From positions 49,697 to 77,470 of the forward strand of contig SZWC01001162.1 in NCBI GenBank assembly GCA_023375785.1: a DNA stretch of 27,774 nt, written 5' to 3'. The DNA is from Penium margaritaceum. Taxonomy: Eukaryota > Streptophyta > Zygnematophyceae > Desmidiales > Peniaceae. The position numbers were made by a program, and so were the translations under genes. Position 1 is the stretch's first letter; each line of letters begins with the position of its first letter. Below the pieces are notes generated by a model, which saw only the letters and a program-made list of their open reading frames with translations, was not told the origin of the DNA and ran no database searches. This document shows, piece after piece, positions 10,724 to 20,108 of the stretch.

Positions 10724-11640
10724 TCAATGCCAGAGCTGTAGATCAGCTCCCCCTCCTTTGGCCAGTCTGAAGGTGCGTTCCTGCAAGTCTGCTGAATCTG
10801 TCGCCACCGGGAACATCTTGGTCTCCACAATGTGGAGGCCTCCCTCATGCTTAGCCTCAAGCACGGGCTTACCGCCACTGTCCTTCCGCACGACTGTCCC
10901 TTTTCTCCTGAAGAGCACCTTGAATCCCTTGTTTGTCAAGCGGTTGACACTATGAATGTCAGCCAAGCCAGGCACGTGCTGCACATCCTTGATGACGCGC
11001 TGCACCCGTTTCCCACCAACCACCACCTCTACGTCCACGTCTCTTTGGCCAGCTGTCGTCTCGACCTTGTCCTTTGTGACCACCATGCACTTGCTGGACT
11101 TGGAGTAGTTGATGAACCCGACCTTCTCAACCTGGATGTACTCCTCCACTCCAGAGTCAAGGCATCGCCGGTTGGCCTTCTTGAGGTAGTGATTTTGAGT
11201 TATGTTCAGGAGTATTTTCTTGCCTTTGGCGTCCTTGCCGCCGGCCTTTGCCTCCTCGGTACACTCACAGGCCCAGTGGCCCTCCTTGCTACAGTTACTA
11301 CACACACACCCTTCTTGGCGTCCTTCTTGTTGCCCCCATGTCCACCATCTCCCTTGCCCCGGCTTTTGCCACCATGAGTTTTGATGACAAGAACCGATGA
11401 GGAAGACGAGGACTTCCTGAAATTCCGTCGCTGTACCTCGTTGCAGATATACTCTGCGAGTGCGCCATAGGTAAGATTCTCCTCTTTCTATCCTCCCAAG
11501 ATGGTGATTAGAGGGCTCCAACTTTCAGGAAGGGCCATGAGGAGGGTCATCTCTTGGAGGGAGATGATGTCATCTCTGCCATGTAGCAGGTCCTGGTCTC
11601 GGCTGGCAACTCTGGGCCAGCGCAGTCAGTCCGTCCGATT
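10724..11640 (-). pseudogene. gag C-terminus and protease of element F
   Basis: The 265-codon frame 10724-11521 carries a canonical CCHC knuckle CSNCSKEGHWACEC (residues 74-87, CX2CX4HX4C), then Lys/Gly-rich sequence. The protease site CLDSG (Asp-Ser-Gly near residues 121-123) is intact and is followed by VEEYI rather than the usual Ala-Thr-x-His. HVPGLADIHSVNRLTNKGF is the typical copia post-protease block, and the frame ends at QLWH, the start of pre-integrase. Upstream, in another phase, LPESWSPLITI is typical gag, so Met at 11521 is not the true start. Gag is cut off near 11640. Confidence 0.8.
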
Positions 11641-11765
11641 CACGGTGGTGTTGGTGATCACACACAAACGACTCCTCTCTCAGGTCTTGACGTTCTTGGC
11701 TTGGCAGCGGCTCTGGAACAGCCTAACACCACGCTTGGGCATTCTCTCATCGTGCATGGGCCATT

Positions 11766-12480
11766 GTGACAGCCGGGTCTACTCCGCCTCTATCATGTCC
11801 CACAGTTGCCACCGCACTTGTTGCGAGTGGCATGACGGCACGGGTGCCTAAACCGGACACAGTGCAACAAGCACGCTCCGCTGCAAATTCAGCCCTCTGG
11901 GGGCAAGCAATGTGCAAGGAGCTTGCTACGATTGAGGAGCATGGAGTTTATGAGAAGGTGAAGCTCCCGCCTGGTTGTAAGGCCGATCAGCCCGTTGGGT
12001 GTTTTGAAGGAAAGAGAGGTCAAACGGGTCAGTAGAACAATACAAGGCCCATCTTATGGCGAAGGGATTCTCCCAAGTGCCAGGTGTGGACTTTGATGCT
12101 ACCTTTGCCCCTGTGGGATACACATCACAATAAACGCCTTACTGAGCCAAGTGGCACAGCATGATTGGGAGCTCCACCAAATGAACGTGAACAATGCCTT
12201 CTTGCATAAAAATCTCAAGGAAGAGGTCTATCTCGTCAAGCCTCCAGGGTTCGAGGACGGCACAAATAGGGTCTGGCACCTCCGAAAGGCCCTGTATAGT
12301 CCAAGGCAATCTCCACATTGTTGGAACCTCGAGGTCTCCGCTACCTTACAACGGGGAGGATATCACCGTAGCACAGTGGACCAAGCTCTGTTTGTGAGTA
12401 ATCCCTCTACACCCTTCAACGCTGTCTTGGTCTATACGGACGATCTCTTGATTGCGTCCCCCGACCTGCAGGCTGCCTAG
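11766..12480 (+). pseudogene. Reverse transcriptase N-terminal part of element E
   Basis: Frame 11766-12035 reads MCKELATIEEHGVYEKVKLP, aligning with B's DELRAIREHGVYELVDLPP. A frameshift near 11990 and a TAG follow. RT continues in the frame 12151-12480: LHQMNVNNAFLHKNLKEEVY (Asn replaces the first catalytic Asp), KPPGFEDGTNRVWHLRKALY, then LVYTDDLLIASP, in which the usual YVDD is YTDD. It ends at TAG 12478-12480, a position where B also has TAG (20436-20438). Confidence 0.88.
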
Positions 12481-12483
12481 GTC

Positions 12484-13395
12484 GTGAAGGATCTCCTCAA
12501 GTCTGTGTACAGAGTGAAAGATCTTGGTCCAGCTCGTGTCGTCCTGGGAATGGAGATTGAGCGTAACCGCCAGCATCGCACACAACATGTACATAAGGTT
12601 GCTTACGTCATGACGTTGGGGGGGCACTTTGCTGACTTGTTGGCCACAGTCCCCTCTGCGTCCATGCCTACGACGCCCGTTGGGCAGAGGCTCCTAATGT
12701 CAGCAGACCCAGATCGTATGGGGGAGTCTGTCGATGTCATGACGTACCTCCGAGTCATTAGCTCCCCGATGTTCCTTGGAACCAGAACGCGCGCAGATGT
12801 TGCATTTGCTGTTAACTTCTTGTCGCAGTTCTCACAACATCTGTGTCAGTTCCATCCGGAGGCTGCTTTACGTGTGGTGCGCTATGTCGTGTCTACCCCG
12901 CGCTTGGACCTGTCCTTTTGTGCACAGCCATATGTTGTTGTTGACGGATACACTGACAATGATTGGTTCCATGATGACGATGTGCGCAGCCGGTCCAGCT
13001 ACATCTTCCTTGTCGGGGGTATGGTTGTCTCGTGGAAGAGTGGCAAGCACGGTTGCGTAGCGCGGAGCTCAAACAAGACTGAGTATGTTGCATTGGGGAC
13101 TGGGGTCTGTGAGAGAATTTGGTTGTGTAGTCTCATGCAGCAGCTACGCAAGCCCATCTGCTGCATCACCATCCACTACGACAATGAGAGCACGCACCGC
13201 ATAGCAAAGCATGATGGCATGTCTCACATGTGCACAAAGCACATCAACATTGGGCATCATTTTGTACACGAGCACATTGCATGTGGCAATTTCTCTGTCA
13301 CGGGTGTCGACACATGGCAGTAGCGTACCGACTTCCTCATCAAAGCGTTGTGTAGCTGCAAGTTCAAGTTTGTGGTGCGCACTATTGGACTTCTT
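12484..13395 (+). pseudogene. RT connection and RNase H of element E
   Basis: A 279-codon open frame (12484-13323) reads RVKDLGPARVVLGMEIERNR, then TYLRVISSPMFLGTRTRADV (copia connection), ALRVVRYVVSTPRLDLSF, and the RNase H: DGYTDNDW, RSSYIFLVGGMVVSWKSGKH, TEYVALG, and THRIAKHDGMSHMCTKHINI. It ends at a TAG, after which RTDFLIKALCSCKFKFVV continues in the same phase to 13395. This is the longest intact part of E. It is labelled a pseudogene because its RT partner is broken and no start codon or promoter is associated with it. Confidence 0.87.
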
Positions 13396-14060
13396 TGTTG
13401 GTTAGTGTGGCTTCCACCCATCACGACTGACGCCGATGCATTATCCATATAGCCATTTTGGCAGGACATGATAGAGGAGGGCATGACAACACAACAAGCC
13501 TCCGGAGTGTCCCGAGACTTCTACAGCACCTACTACAGCGCCGGCGAGATGCGGTCGATGCGCTCCGGTAGCCCTCTTGGCTTCTCCGGAGTTAGGAGAG
13601 TTTTCGTGGTGGGTTAAGACCCGCATACCTGGTGGACTGTACCGGTGCAACGAGGAGACCCGGTGGCTATACTAGCGCTTCCAATGTTCGAAAAGCTGTT
13701 TTGGATGTTTGGACGCTGATTTCAAGATTTTCTAGCACTACTCGTATTTTCTCGGCGGTCGAGACCCGGGCACTCAAAGAGATGTTTCGGTGCCTCGAGA
13801 AGACCACCGTTATTGTTATAGTGGTGTACGCAGTGTGTTCTCCATGCTGACTCATTTGGGTTCAGCGGGGGTGAAGGGGCCCGGTGCGGTTTGCTACCGG
13901 CGCCCCTACATAAGCCCGCTAGGGGCTCATTTGTACTCTCTCCTTGTTCTTTTTTATTCAGCGTTCCCAATGTAGCCAAATTCTTGCCGTCTTGTATCGC
14001 ACTCACACACAGAGCTCATGTTCGTTTTTGCATGGGCCTGCATGCCATAAAATATTTCCA
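13396..14060 (+). repeat. 5' LTR of element C
   Basis: This 665-bp LTR starts TGTTGGTTAGTGTGGC and ends ATTTCCA, followed by ATT and a primer-binding site. Its first ~100 bp match 27102-27201 closely (the CACGACTGACGCCGATGCAT block and GATAGAGGAGGGCATGAC). A weak TATA-like ACATAAG lies near 13908. Two copies of the GGTCGAGACC module lie at 13612-13660 and 13757-13805. The 5-bp flank 13391-13395 is TTCTT, and its partner would lie outside the window. The absence of a polypurine tract before 13396 argues against this being E's 3' LTR. Confidence 0.7.
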
Positions 14061-14063
14061 ATT

Positions 14064-14077
14064 TGGTATCAGAGCAC
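14064..14077 (+). other. Primer-binding site of element C
   Basis: TGGTATCAGAGCAC is complementary to the 3' end of initiator-Met tRNA, the usual copia minus-strand primer. Three bases (ATT) separate it from the LTR end at 14060. Confidence 0.92.
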
Positions 14078-15510
14078 AAGGGGGCGTGTGAGCAGTAGAA
14101 GCAGTAGTAGTGGGCGGAACGCCGAGAGAACGCGCCATGTGGCGCCACCCCAACAGCAGCGTCAAGGAGCGCAAAACAACTACACGTGAATGCCAAAGGG
14201 GTGGTGAGCCACGCACAGCAGCATTAGTGACTGCGGCCAGCACTAGCATTTGCAGCAGCTGCACAGGCGACAGCAGGATTTGTAGCAGCAACCACTTTGC
14301 GTCGCAGTAGCAACAGCAACAACAGCTGCAGCAGCGCATCAGCCGATGCAGCAGTGACGTCACCAGCAGTAGCACATAGCAGCAGTAGCAGCAGCAGCAG
14401 CCACTGTAGCAGCGGTGGCAGTAGCAGCAACGTGCAACAGCAAGGAGCAGTGGTGGCAGTAGCAAGTGGCAGCCACGGCAGCAGCAAGCAGCAGCAGCAG
14501 TTGTTGCTCGGTTTAACAACAATAGCAGCAACTACGGAAGCAGCAGCAGTAGCGGCGGTGGCAACATCAAGCAGCAGCAGCAGCTGCCATGCAGAGTAGC
14601 ACCAGCAGCAGCGGCAGAAGCAGTAACAGCACCACCAACCACAGTAGCTGCACCCGCCGCTGCAGCTCCTACTGTAGGAGCGTCTCGCAGCCCTCTTGTG
14701 AGGGCCCCCACCCCCTCGGAGGGTCCCCCTCGATCCCCATCAGGGGGCCTCTCCGAGGGGGGGCCCGTCGGCCCTTTTTGCCCCCCTCCCCTATTTTCAA
14801 GGGGGCCCTAGGAGGGCCCCGTCGAGCCCCTCAGAGGGGCCCCTCGGAGGGGCTCGTCGGCCCCGTCGGCCGACCGATGGAGGGGCTGACGACGGAGAGG
14901 GGCCAACCCCCCCTCCCCCTCCCGTCCCTTGTCTCCTCACTCACTCACTCGCTCCCTCATTTTCTTGCTCGCTTTTTTTTTTGCGAGCGAGCAAGGAGCA
15001 AGAGGGGGGAGGGGCGACCTAACATCGCCCCCTCATTTTTTTATCCCTCCCCCCCCAGATCCTGACCTGCCCCCTTTCTAGGGGGCAATCCAGAACCGGG
15101 TGACGGTCAAACCCGGGGTGAGCAAAAAGAAAAGAAAAAAAAGCAAACATGAGGGACGGGGGTGGGGGCGAGAAGAGGGGAGAGCGAGATAAAGAATAAA
15201 AAGGTGGCGGGTGAGGGCAACGAAAAAAAAAAAAAACAAACAAAGAAAAGGGGTGGCCGAGGGCAAGGAAAAAAAAGGGGGAATCGTCCAACTACTATCG
15301 CCGCAGCAGCAGCAACTTTCACAGCAGCAATAGCAGTATTGGGTGGAGTTGCAACGACTACATAANAAAAAAAAAAAAAAACAAACAAAGAAAAGGGGTG
15401 GCCGAGGGCAAGGAAAAAAAAGGGGGAATCGTCCAACTACTATCGCCGCAGCAGCAGCAACTTTCACAGCAGCAATAGCAGTATTGGGTGGAGTTGCAAC
15501 GACTACATAA
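14078..15510 (+). other. Leader of element C: CAG-rich, GC-rich and poly-A tracts
   Basis: No recognisable domain is visible. Positions 14240-14650 are dense CAG/GCA repeats. In phases broken by stops they read as Gln, Ser or Ala runs, with RFNNNSSNYGSSSSSGGGN as one low-complexity stretch. Positions 14697-14910 are a G/C-rich block of short inverted motifs such as GAGGGGCC. A hairpin-forming repeat lies at 14964-14995 (arms CTTGCTCGCT and AGCGAGCAAG). Positions 15110-15510 are purine-rich and contain an exact 145-bp-offset duplication around an N. It may include the decayed N-terminal gag. Confidence 0.6.
15223..15510 (+). repeat. Direct duplication flanking an N
   Basis: The stretch from the poly-A run and CAAACAAAGAAAAGG to GACTACATAA at 15237-15365 recurs base for base at 15382-15510, offset 145 bp. 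A single N lies at 15366 between the copies, beside a poly-A run. Perfect identity plus an ambiguous base suggests an assembly join or polymerase slippage on homopolymers rather than an old duplication. Confidence 0.9.
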
Positions 15511-15970
15511 TGCGGCGGCTGCGCAAGCGCTTGTACGTTCGCCTTCTCAGCCGACAGCGGATTGTGCATCGGCGGCGATCTCCGCTTCGAGACGCATCCT
15601 AGACCGGCATCCTCCTTGGACCCGTGGATTGGTGCGCGCATGTCACTCCGTAAGATTTGAGTCTTTCCATCTCCGAGGGCTGGGTCGTCTACCGATTGGA
15701 GCAACAGCCACACCTGCAGCCACCAACCCTTCTCGTCTTGGAGTAGTCTTCGCTCTGTTAGTGGCAGCAACATTAGTAGCCGCGGTTAGTCAGACTCTAG
15801 TCTCTGGGGGTACTGTGGTAGTGCAGCTCGTCCCGTCTGGTCACGTTTGCTGACTGGACGCCGTGACCTCCAGGAGTGATAGTACCTACTGGCCTCATTC
15901 TCTCCCGTGGCTTGGTGTTTACCACCAGGAGTAGGTACCCTCGGTACCTATCCATCGTCCAGCATACGAG

Positions 15971-16195
15971 ATGAGTGCGCAGACATCTGAGCAGGCGCCC
16001 TGTGCATTCGCCTGTTACTACTATGGTGATGGTCGTCATGGTTGGCGTCGCTGTTGTACGCGCCCTCCCGGCTGGCATCCATCTTGGCTTCAGCCTCGTC
16101 AGAGCATACGTCCTCCACAGCATGCGGATCTGCCAGCATTGGTAGATCCCCTAGCTAGACCTCTGGCGACCATGTTTGCGAGATCCAAGGCCTGA
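15971..16195 (+). pseudogene. gag-like CCHC knuckle fragment of element C
   Basis: The 74-codon frame reads CYYYGDGRHGWRRC, which fits CX2CX4HX4C except that the second Cys is Tyr (one base change). TRPPGWHPSW follows, a basic/aromatic tail placed as in gag. This is the only retroviral-type motif I can find in C, and it suggests the internal region is gag-derived. The start Met is arbitrary, because no reading phase can be followed upstream. The loss of one zinc ligand implies decay or relaxed constraint. Confidence is moderate because one short motif carries the call. Confidence 0.45.
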
Positions 16196-16200
16196 GGGAG

Positions 16201-17103
16201 ATGGTGCAGCGGCTTTGTGACCTCGTTTTCACGGAGCGTACTTCTGCTCCTCGTTCATCGACGACCTCCTTGACTACATCTCCTTCATCCTCTCATTCTT
16301 CCTCAGTCGATGGTGTCCTTTCAGCTTCACCTGTCGGCCTGTCCCAGGCTTCCACCATCCTCTCGATCCTCCACTGTCCTGCGACCACGACGCCACCTCG
16401 CAATGACATGTCTTCATACAGTCGTTCCAGTCGTGTGTCCCCACGGCATCAGCGTCAACGCTCTGTACACCATACTTGCGCTGGTTTTGATACATCCCCC
16501 AGCTCCTCGGCTTTCTTTGCTATACCTATTGTGACCGTAGTGACGGGATCCGCACTCGCGCCGGGCCGTGGTGCCCGAGCGTCTGCTCAGGAAGACTGAG
16601 ATCATACGGTGACAGCACATGGCGTGGAGTCTGATCCCGACATGGCGTACATGGTAGAGACTTGCCTGTCATCTTCCGGCCTGTATCCAGATCTTCCACA
16701 GAAGCAGGTGCCATCAGGAGGAGCACACGCACGGCGTCCCTAGGAGGTGCCACTCGCGGCTCCAACCGGTGGGGGACCGGTGGTTGCACAGAATTCCCGT
16801 ACAGAATGTGATGCGTCTACCGGAATTTTGGGGGAGAGTGTGCAGATCACTCACACCAATCCGGCGGGTGTTGGAGTACTTGGGACATGCATGTCATCGA
16901 GGTCAACATCTACACTGGGGCAGGAGTCAGACATTCTGCAGCAGCAGGTTGCATCAGGAGGAGAGCAGGTCTCGCGTGCCTCGGCGGTGCCACTCGCGAC
17001 TCCGATCGGTAGCGACCTGGCGGTGGCACAGGAGTATCGTGCGAATCAGATGTCCCATACGGATTTCCGGGGGAGTTGGCGCACGGGACTCACACCAGCT
17101 TGA
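16201..17103 (+). pseudogene. Ser/Pro/Ala-rich protein of element C, unrecognised (part 1)
   Basis: One reading phase runs from 16201 to 17103 with only two stops (TGA 16597-16599 and TAG 16741-16743). It encodes a Ser/Thr-rich segment, then two copies of an ~80-residue repeat whose DNA copies begin at 16699 and 16939, 240 bp apart. Both contain a Q-Q-V-x-S-G-G start and a VPLA-P core. I recognise no domain. It follows the knuckle fragment, so it could be a gag extension or a captured sequence. The in-frame spacing of the duplication favours past coding use. Confidence 0.4.
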
Positions 17104-17579
17104 CAGCGGTCGCAGTGCATGAGCAGAGTCGGTCGGCTGGTCTTCTAGAGGTTGAGGCACTCTTGAGAGCAGCAGTTCTGAGAGATGCCGCTGGGACATA
17201 TGCTGCAGCAGACACCACAGGCTCCACAGTCTCATCTGCGTTACCTGAGGGCCAGCTTCAGTGTCAGGAGTCATCCATGTTCCTACAATCTTCAGGTTCC
17301 CGTACACACGACGGAGCAGCGACATGCATGACGGAATCAGATGGTGGTCCTCACTCTATCATCGAGCTGGTGGCAGCGACCAGCCTTCCCGGCGAGACAG
17401 TGCGTGAGCGCCAGCTACGCTTGCTGGTCGCCTTGACGGGCATTGTCGAGCCAGAGTCCTGCACACATGTGTTAACTACAGCGGCAGTTAAGGACACTGG
17501 AGCAGATCCATACACGCGGATGGAGTCACATCGTCAACAGGAGCTGAGTTTTTGCTCCCTCATTTTCACTTGTTGGTGA
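17076..17579 (+). pseudogene. Unrecognised frame in element C (part 2)
   Basis: This 167-codon open frame is in a different phase from its neighbours on either side, so it probably continues part 1 after a frameshift near 17100. It is rich in Ala, Ser, Thr and Glu, with blocks such as GLLEVEALLRAAVLRDAAG and GETVRERQLRLLVALTGIVE that could form helices. No catalytic or binding motif is recognised. Its length without stops in moderately GC-rich DNA is only weak evidence of coding. Confidence 0.35.
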
Positions 17580-17580
17580 G

Positions 17581-18120
17581 CTTGCTGATCACATGGACGC
17601 TGAGAGTGGCAGTACTTGCACGGACGACATTTCCACATGCTCTGCGGACTCTGACAACTCCTCCTTCTCCTTCTCTCTCCGCGTGCGACCGCTCACTCCT
17701 CGTATGAAAGACACGAGCTGTGGTGTGGATGCGACAGCTGCAGTTGCATCCGATGTTGCAACATCTTAGTACATTGCGGGTTTGGTTGACCCCTAGGAGG
17801 ATGGAGCAGCATCGGCTCCATCGTCTTCAGCAGCAGAGATGCAGATAGAGTTGTACTCGCGAGTTCTATTGTCGGCATGTGCAGCATCCAGTGAGGCAGA
17901 GTTCATGCTAAGTGAGGCAGACGTGGGCCACCTCCACATGCCTGAGGCAGATTACTCCGACCTGCAAGAGCGTGTAGTGATGCTGCAGCGGGAGATGATG
18001 GTAGCATGTGAGCGATTCTCAGAGGAGGAGAGCATCACTATTATCGGCACGAGCCTTCCGCCACCACCATGTGGCACATCCATACTCGAGGAGGATCTTG
18101 TAGCACAGTATGACATGTGA
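17581..18120 (+). pseudogene. Unrecognised frame with predicted helical C-terminus in element C (part 3)
   Basis: From about 17563 one phase reads FSLVGELADHMDAESGSTCT and continues to the TGA at 18118-18120, with two TAG interruptions near 17768 and 17792. The last third (from Met at 17839) is acidic and helical: YSDLQERVVMLQREMMVACE has leucines and methionines spaced like a short coiled coil, followed by RFSEEESITIIG. No known copia protein resembles it to my knowledge. The phase matches part 1, so parts 1-3 may be one broken gene. Confidence 0.4.
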
Positions 18121-18687
18121 TGTAGACACTACCATAGGAGAGCTGAGCGTGCCTTCACTTTCTTCCATCGTCGCTCCTGTCGACTCCGTCATCGTTCCTC
18201 CTTGTGCGGCTGCCATCACGCACCTTCGTCCACCCAACTCAGCTGCTCCATCGTCACCTTTGTTCATGAGTGGTCATCCGGTTCGTCGCTCCAGTCCTCT
18301 TCTTATGGCCGTACAATCCTGTGCCTCAGGAGGCTCTATCTCGCCTCGGAGGCCAGCTCCGCCACTTCATCCACGCTTGCGTGCTGCTCGCCCATTCCCT
18401 TTCCTCCGGCGTACACAAATGCATCGCGATAGAGCAGAGAGAGGAGAGACTGTGAGTTTGGACCCTTGGCAGTCACGCGAGGGCTAGCACACTCCAGGTG
18501 ATGCAGATTGACCTGAGGAGTCATAGCTGGAGACACCACTTCGTCTTTGAGCATGGGAGCCGACTCGCACGTGACAGGGGGAGCTATCTCTGCATGATGG
18601 ATACACCACATGACTCATCGCCCAGGATCTGTTCACCAACGACATCAGCATCTCCATCGAGGACATCGCTACCAGGTTCATCTACCC
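18121..18687 (+). other. Ser/Pro-rich tail region of element C
   Basis: Between the helical frame and the purine tract at 18688 the sequence holds overlapping open frames (18110-18487 and 18498-18851) of Ser/Pro/Arg-rich composition. I cannot choose a coding phase and see no motif. It would be the 3' end of C's internal region if the 18696 boundary is the real LTR start. Confidence 0.35.
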
Positions 18688-18695
18688 AGGGGGAG
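18688..18695 (+). other. Polypurine tract-like site before TGTTGTGTGG
   Basis: AGGGGGAG is followed directly by TGTTGTGTGGACC. The 15-base stretch CCAGGGGGAGTGTTG is identical to that at 27092-27106. This is the architecture of an LTR start, but the sequence after it is only weakly similar to the LTRs at 13396 and 27102. It is either the real 3' LTR boundary of C or that of a related element. Confidence 0.5.
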
Positions 18696-18776
18696 TGTTG
18701 TGTGGACCTCGACCTGATGCGACGTCATGAGAGATGCATGGCCAGGTCCATGCGCTGCTGTGAGCATCTACAGCAT

Positions 18777-18781
18777 CCTGC
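18777..18781 (+). repeat. Left target-site duplication of element B
   Basis: CCTGC lies immediately outside B's left LTR. CCGGC lies immediately outside its right LTR at 26536-26540, matching 4 of 5 bases. The single mismatch is in keeping with the divergence between B's LTRs. Confidence 0.7.
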
Positions 18782-19424
18782 TGAGAAGATGCAAAGAAGC
18801 TTCCTAGCAATACTCCCGTTGACCAGGCGTCAGTGCCTGATCAGACGGTGACGACAGTCACAGGTCGTGCACGCAACGGCAAGAGTTTGGCTAGGGGACA
18901 CAAGGCAAAGTGTCTGAATGCTTCAACAACATTTGCAGAGAGAAATGACAAATGACAGGTCCATGGCATAAGTACCTGCCGCGGCGCTCGGCGGGTGTCG
19001 CACGTGGTAGTGCAAGATGTGTCCTAAAACTGGCCCAAAACCACTGTTTTGGCCGTAACTCTGTGCACACATGTCAGAACGCTACGTCGTCTGAACCTAG
19101 ACGTGCAAAATCACAAGCCGGACACTACAACTGGTCACATGCATGCATCCGGCATCAAACGGTGGACACACAATGCAAAACATGCAAATCGGGCACACGG
19201 CCAGTCCACCGATAAAGTCCTGCGTGCTGCAGAAAAACTGCAGGAAGTCCCAGGTAGCGTCCAGAGCTCTAGAACGGTCGTCGGTCAGCTCCAAGCTGGT
19301 AGTCCGCCACCAAATGACACACCGGTACCGCCTGGGTCCGCATCAGGGATCTGCACGAGTATGGACACGGCCGAGTGGTCAAAGTGAACTGTACAGGTCG
19401 ACAGAAACGTCACAAATCACAACA
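18782..19424 (-). repeat. 3' LTR of element B
   Basis: On the - strand it begins TGTTGTGATTTGTGACG and ends CATCTTCTCA. It is 643 bp, the same length as the other copy, with TG...CA ends. A near-palindrome (GGCCCAAAACCACTGTTTTGGCC) lies at 19032-19054. Confidence 0.95.
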
Positions 19425-19433
19425 CTCCCCCAT
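19425..19433 (-). other. Polypurine tract of element B
   Basis: On the - strand, ATGGGGGAG directly precedes the LTR start TGTTGTGAT, about 100 bp beyond the RNase H stop. Confidence 0.88.
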
Positions 19434-19529
19434 GACCCGATGGTACGCATGTCCATACACGTGCAGCACTAAAACAAGTACAATGACACGTGCAACGACA
19501 GAATGAATGGCCACCACGACACCTCACAC

Positions 19530-19943
19530 TCAACCACTCTCAGGCAAGGGGCGAAGTCTGACAGAACAAATGGCCACCAGGAACTTTCCGCGTGCTAGTG
19601 CCTTCGTCAAGAAGTCAGCACGCTGCATGTCAGTGCCAACCCAAATGACGGAGATCACGTGTTGCTCCACCAGGTCCCGCACAAAGTGATGTTCCACAGC
19701 AATGTGCTTCGTGCGAGCATGGAAGACACCAGAGTTCTCTGCAATGGCAAGAGCACTCTGATTGTCGCAACGAAGCACAATGGCGGGTACTGACTGACCC
19801 AGCTCAAGGAACAGGCGCTGCAGCCATACCGCCTCAGCAGCTCCTGCACCCAAAGTGGCATACTCTGCGTCTAATGAGTTGCATGCAATGCAGCCCTGCT
19901 TCCTGCTGCGCCAAGACACAGCGGTACCACCGAGCAGGAACAC
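19530..19943 (-). CDS. RNase H C-terminal part of element B
   Basis: This 137-codon frame degrades the RNA strand during reverse transcription in intact relatives. It reads GGTAVSWRSRKQGCIACNSL, DAEYATLGAGAAEAVWLQRL, LRCDNQSALAIAENSGVFHA, RTKHIAVEHHFVRDL and RADFLTKALARGKF, the ordered copia RNase H signature, and it ends LPESG then stop. The upstream part (DSYTDSDWAWSPD, first acidic site intact) is cut off by a TGA just before RSRTGYVF. Met at 19943 is therefore not a natural start, and this is the tail of the pol polyprotein. Confidence 0.9.
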   Translation of the reverse strand: MFLLGGTAVSWRSRKQGCIACNSLDAEYATLGAGAAEAVWLQRLFLELGQSVPAIVLRCDNQSALAIAENSGVFHARTKHIAVEHHFVRDLVEQHVISVIWVGTDMQRADFLTKALARGKFLVAICSVRLRPLPESG

Positions 19944-20108
19944 GTAACCGGTGCGACTGCGTCAGTCTGGACTCCAGGCCCAGTCACTGTCAGTGTAGCT
20001 GTCAAGGACCCCCAAACACTGCCGGCGAAAGCAGAGTCCGAGGTACGCTGTGGAGACCACGTACCGCACCACTTGCTCAGTTGCATGAAGGGCTCTAGCA
20101 CGTGGAGC

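Larger units (their letters stand above)
6999..11640 (-). mobile_element. Element F: 5'-truncated Ty1/copia retrotransposon
   Basis: Read on the - strand, this is a copia element with gag knuckle, protease, integrase, RT, RNase H, polypurine tract and 3' LTR in the normal order. Its proteins are clearly different from those of A, B and E, so it is another copia lineage. Frameshifts and stops break each domain. The 5' LTR, primer-binding site and N-terminal gag are missing, because at about 11640 the sequence changes to element E on the opposite strand. Its LTR is related to the solo LTR at 2566. Confidence 0.88.
11640..13395 (+). mobile_element. Element E: 5'-truncated copia pol fragment
   Basis: This is a + strand remnant with only the region before RT, the RT and the RNase H. 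It is clearly related to A and B by its protein sequence. It begins abruptly where element F ends on the opposite strand, and it stops at 13395, where an LTR with no polypurine tract in front of it begins. That suggests another element (C) inserted into E. No LTR of its own can be assigned with confidence. Confidence 0.75.

Noticed and set aside
10832..11377. 181-codon + strand frame
   Set aside because: It is antisense to the gag/protease frame of element F, which has clear motifs.
14355..14362. TGACGTCA in C's leader as a separate regulatory site
   Set aside because: A single copy in repetitive DNA is not enough on its own; it is mentioned only with the array in B.
14016..14531. 171-codon - strand frame rich in Cys and Leu
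   Set aside because: It is antisense to C's CAG-rich leader and overlaps the primer-binding site; no motif is present.
15078..15773. 231-codon - strand frame with Phe-rich stretches
   Set aside because: It runs through poly-A tracts, the exact duplication and the N, so it is not credible coding sequence.
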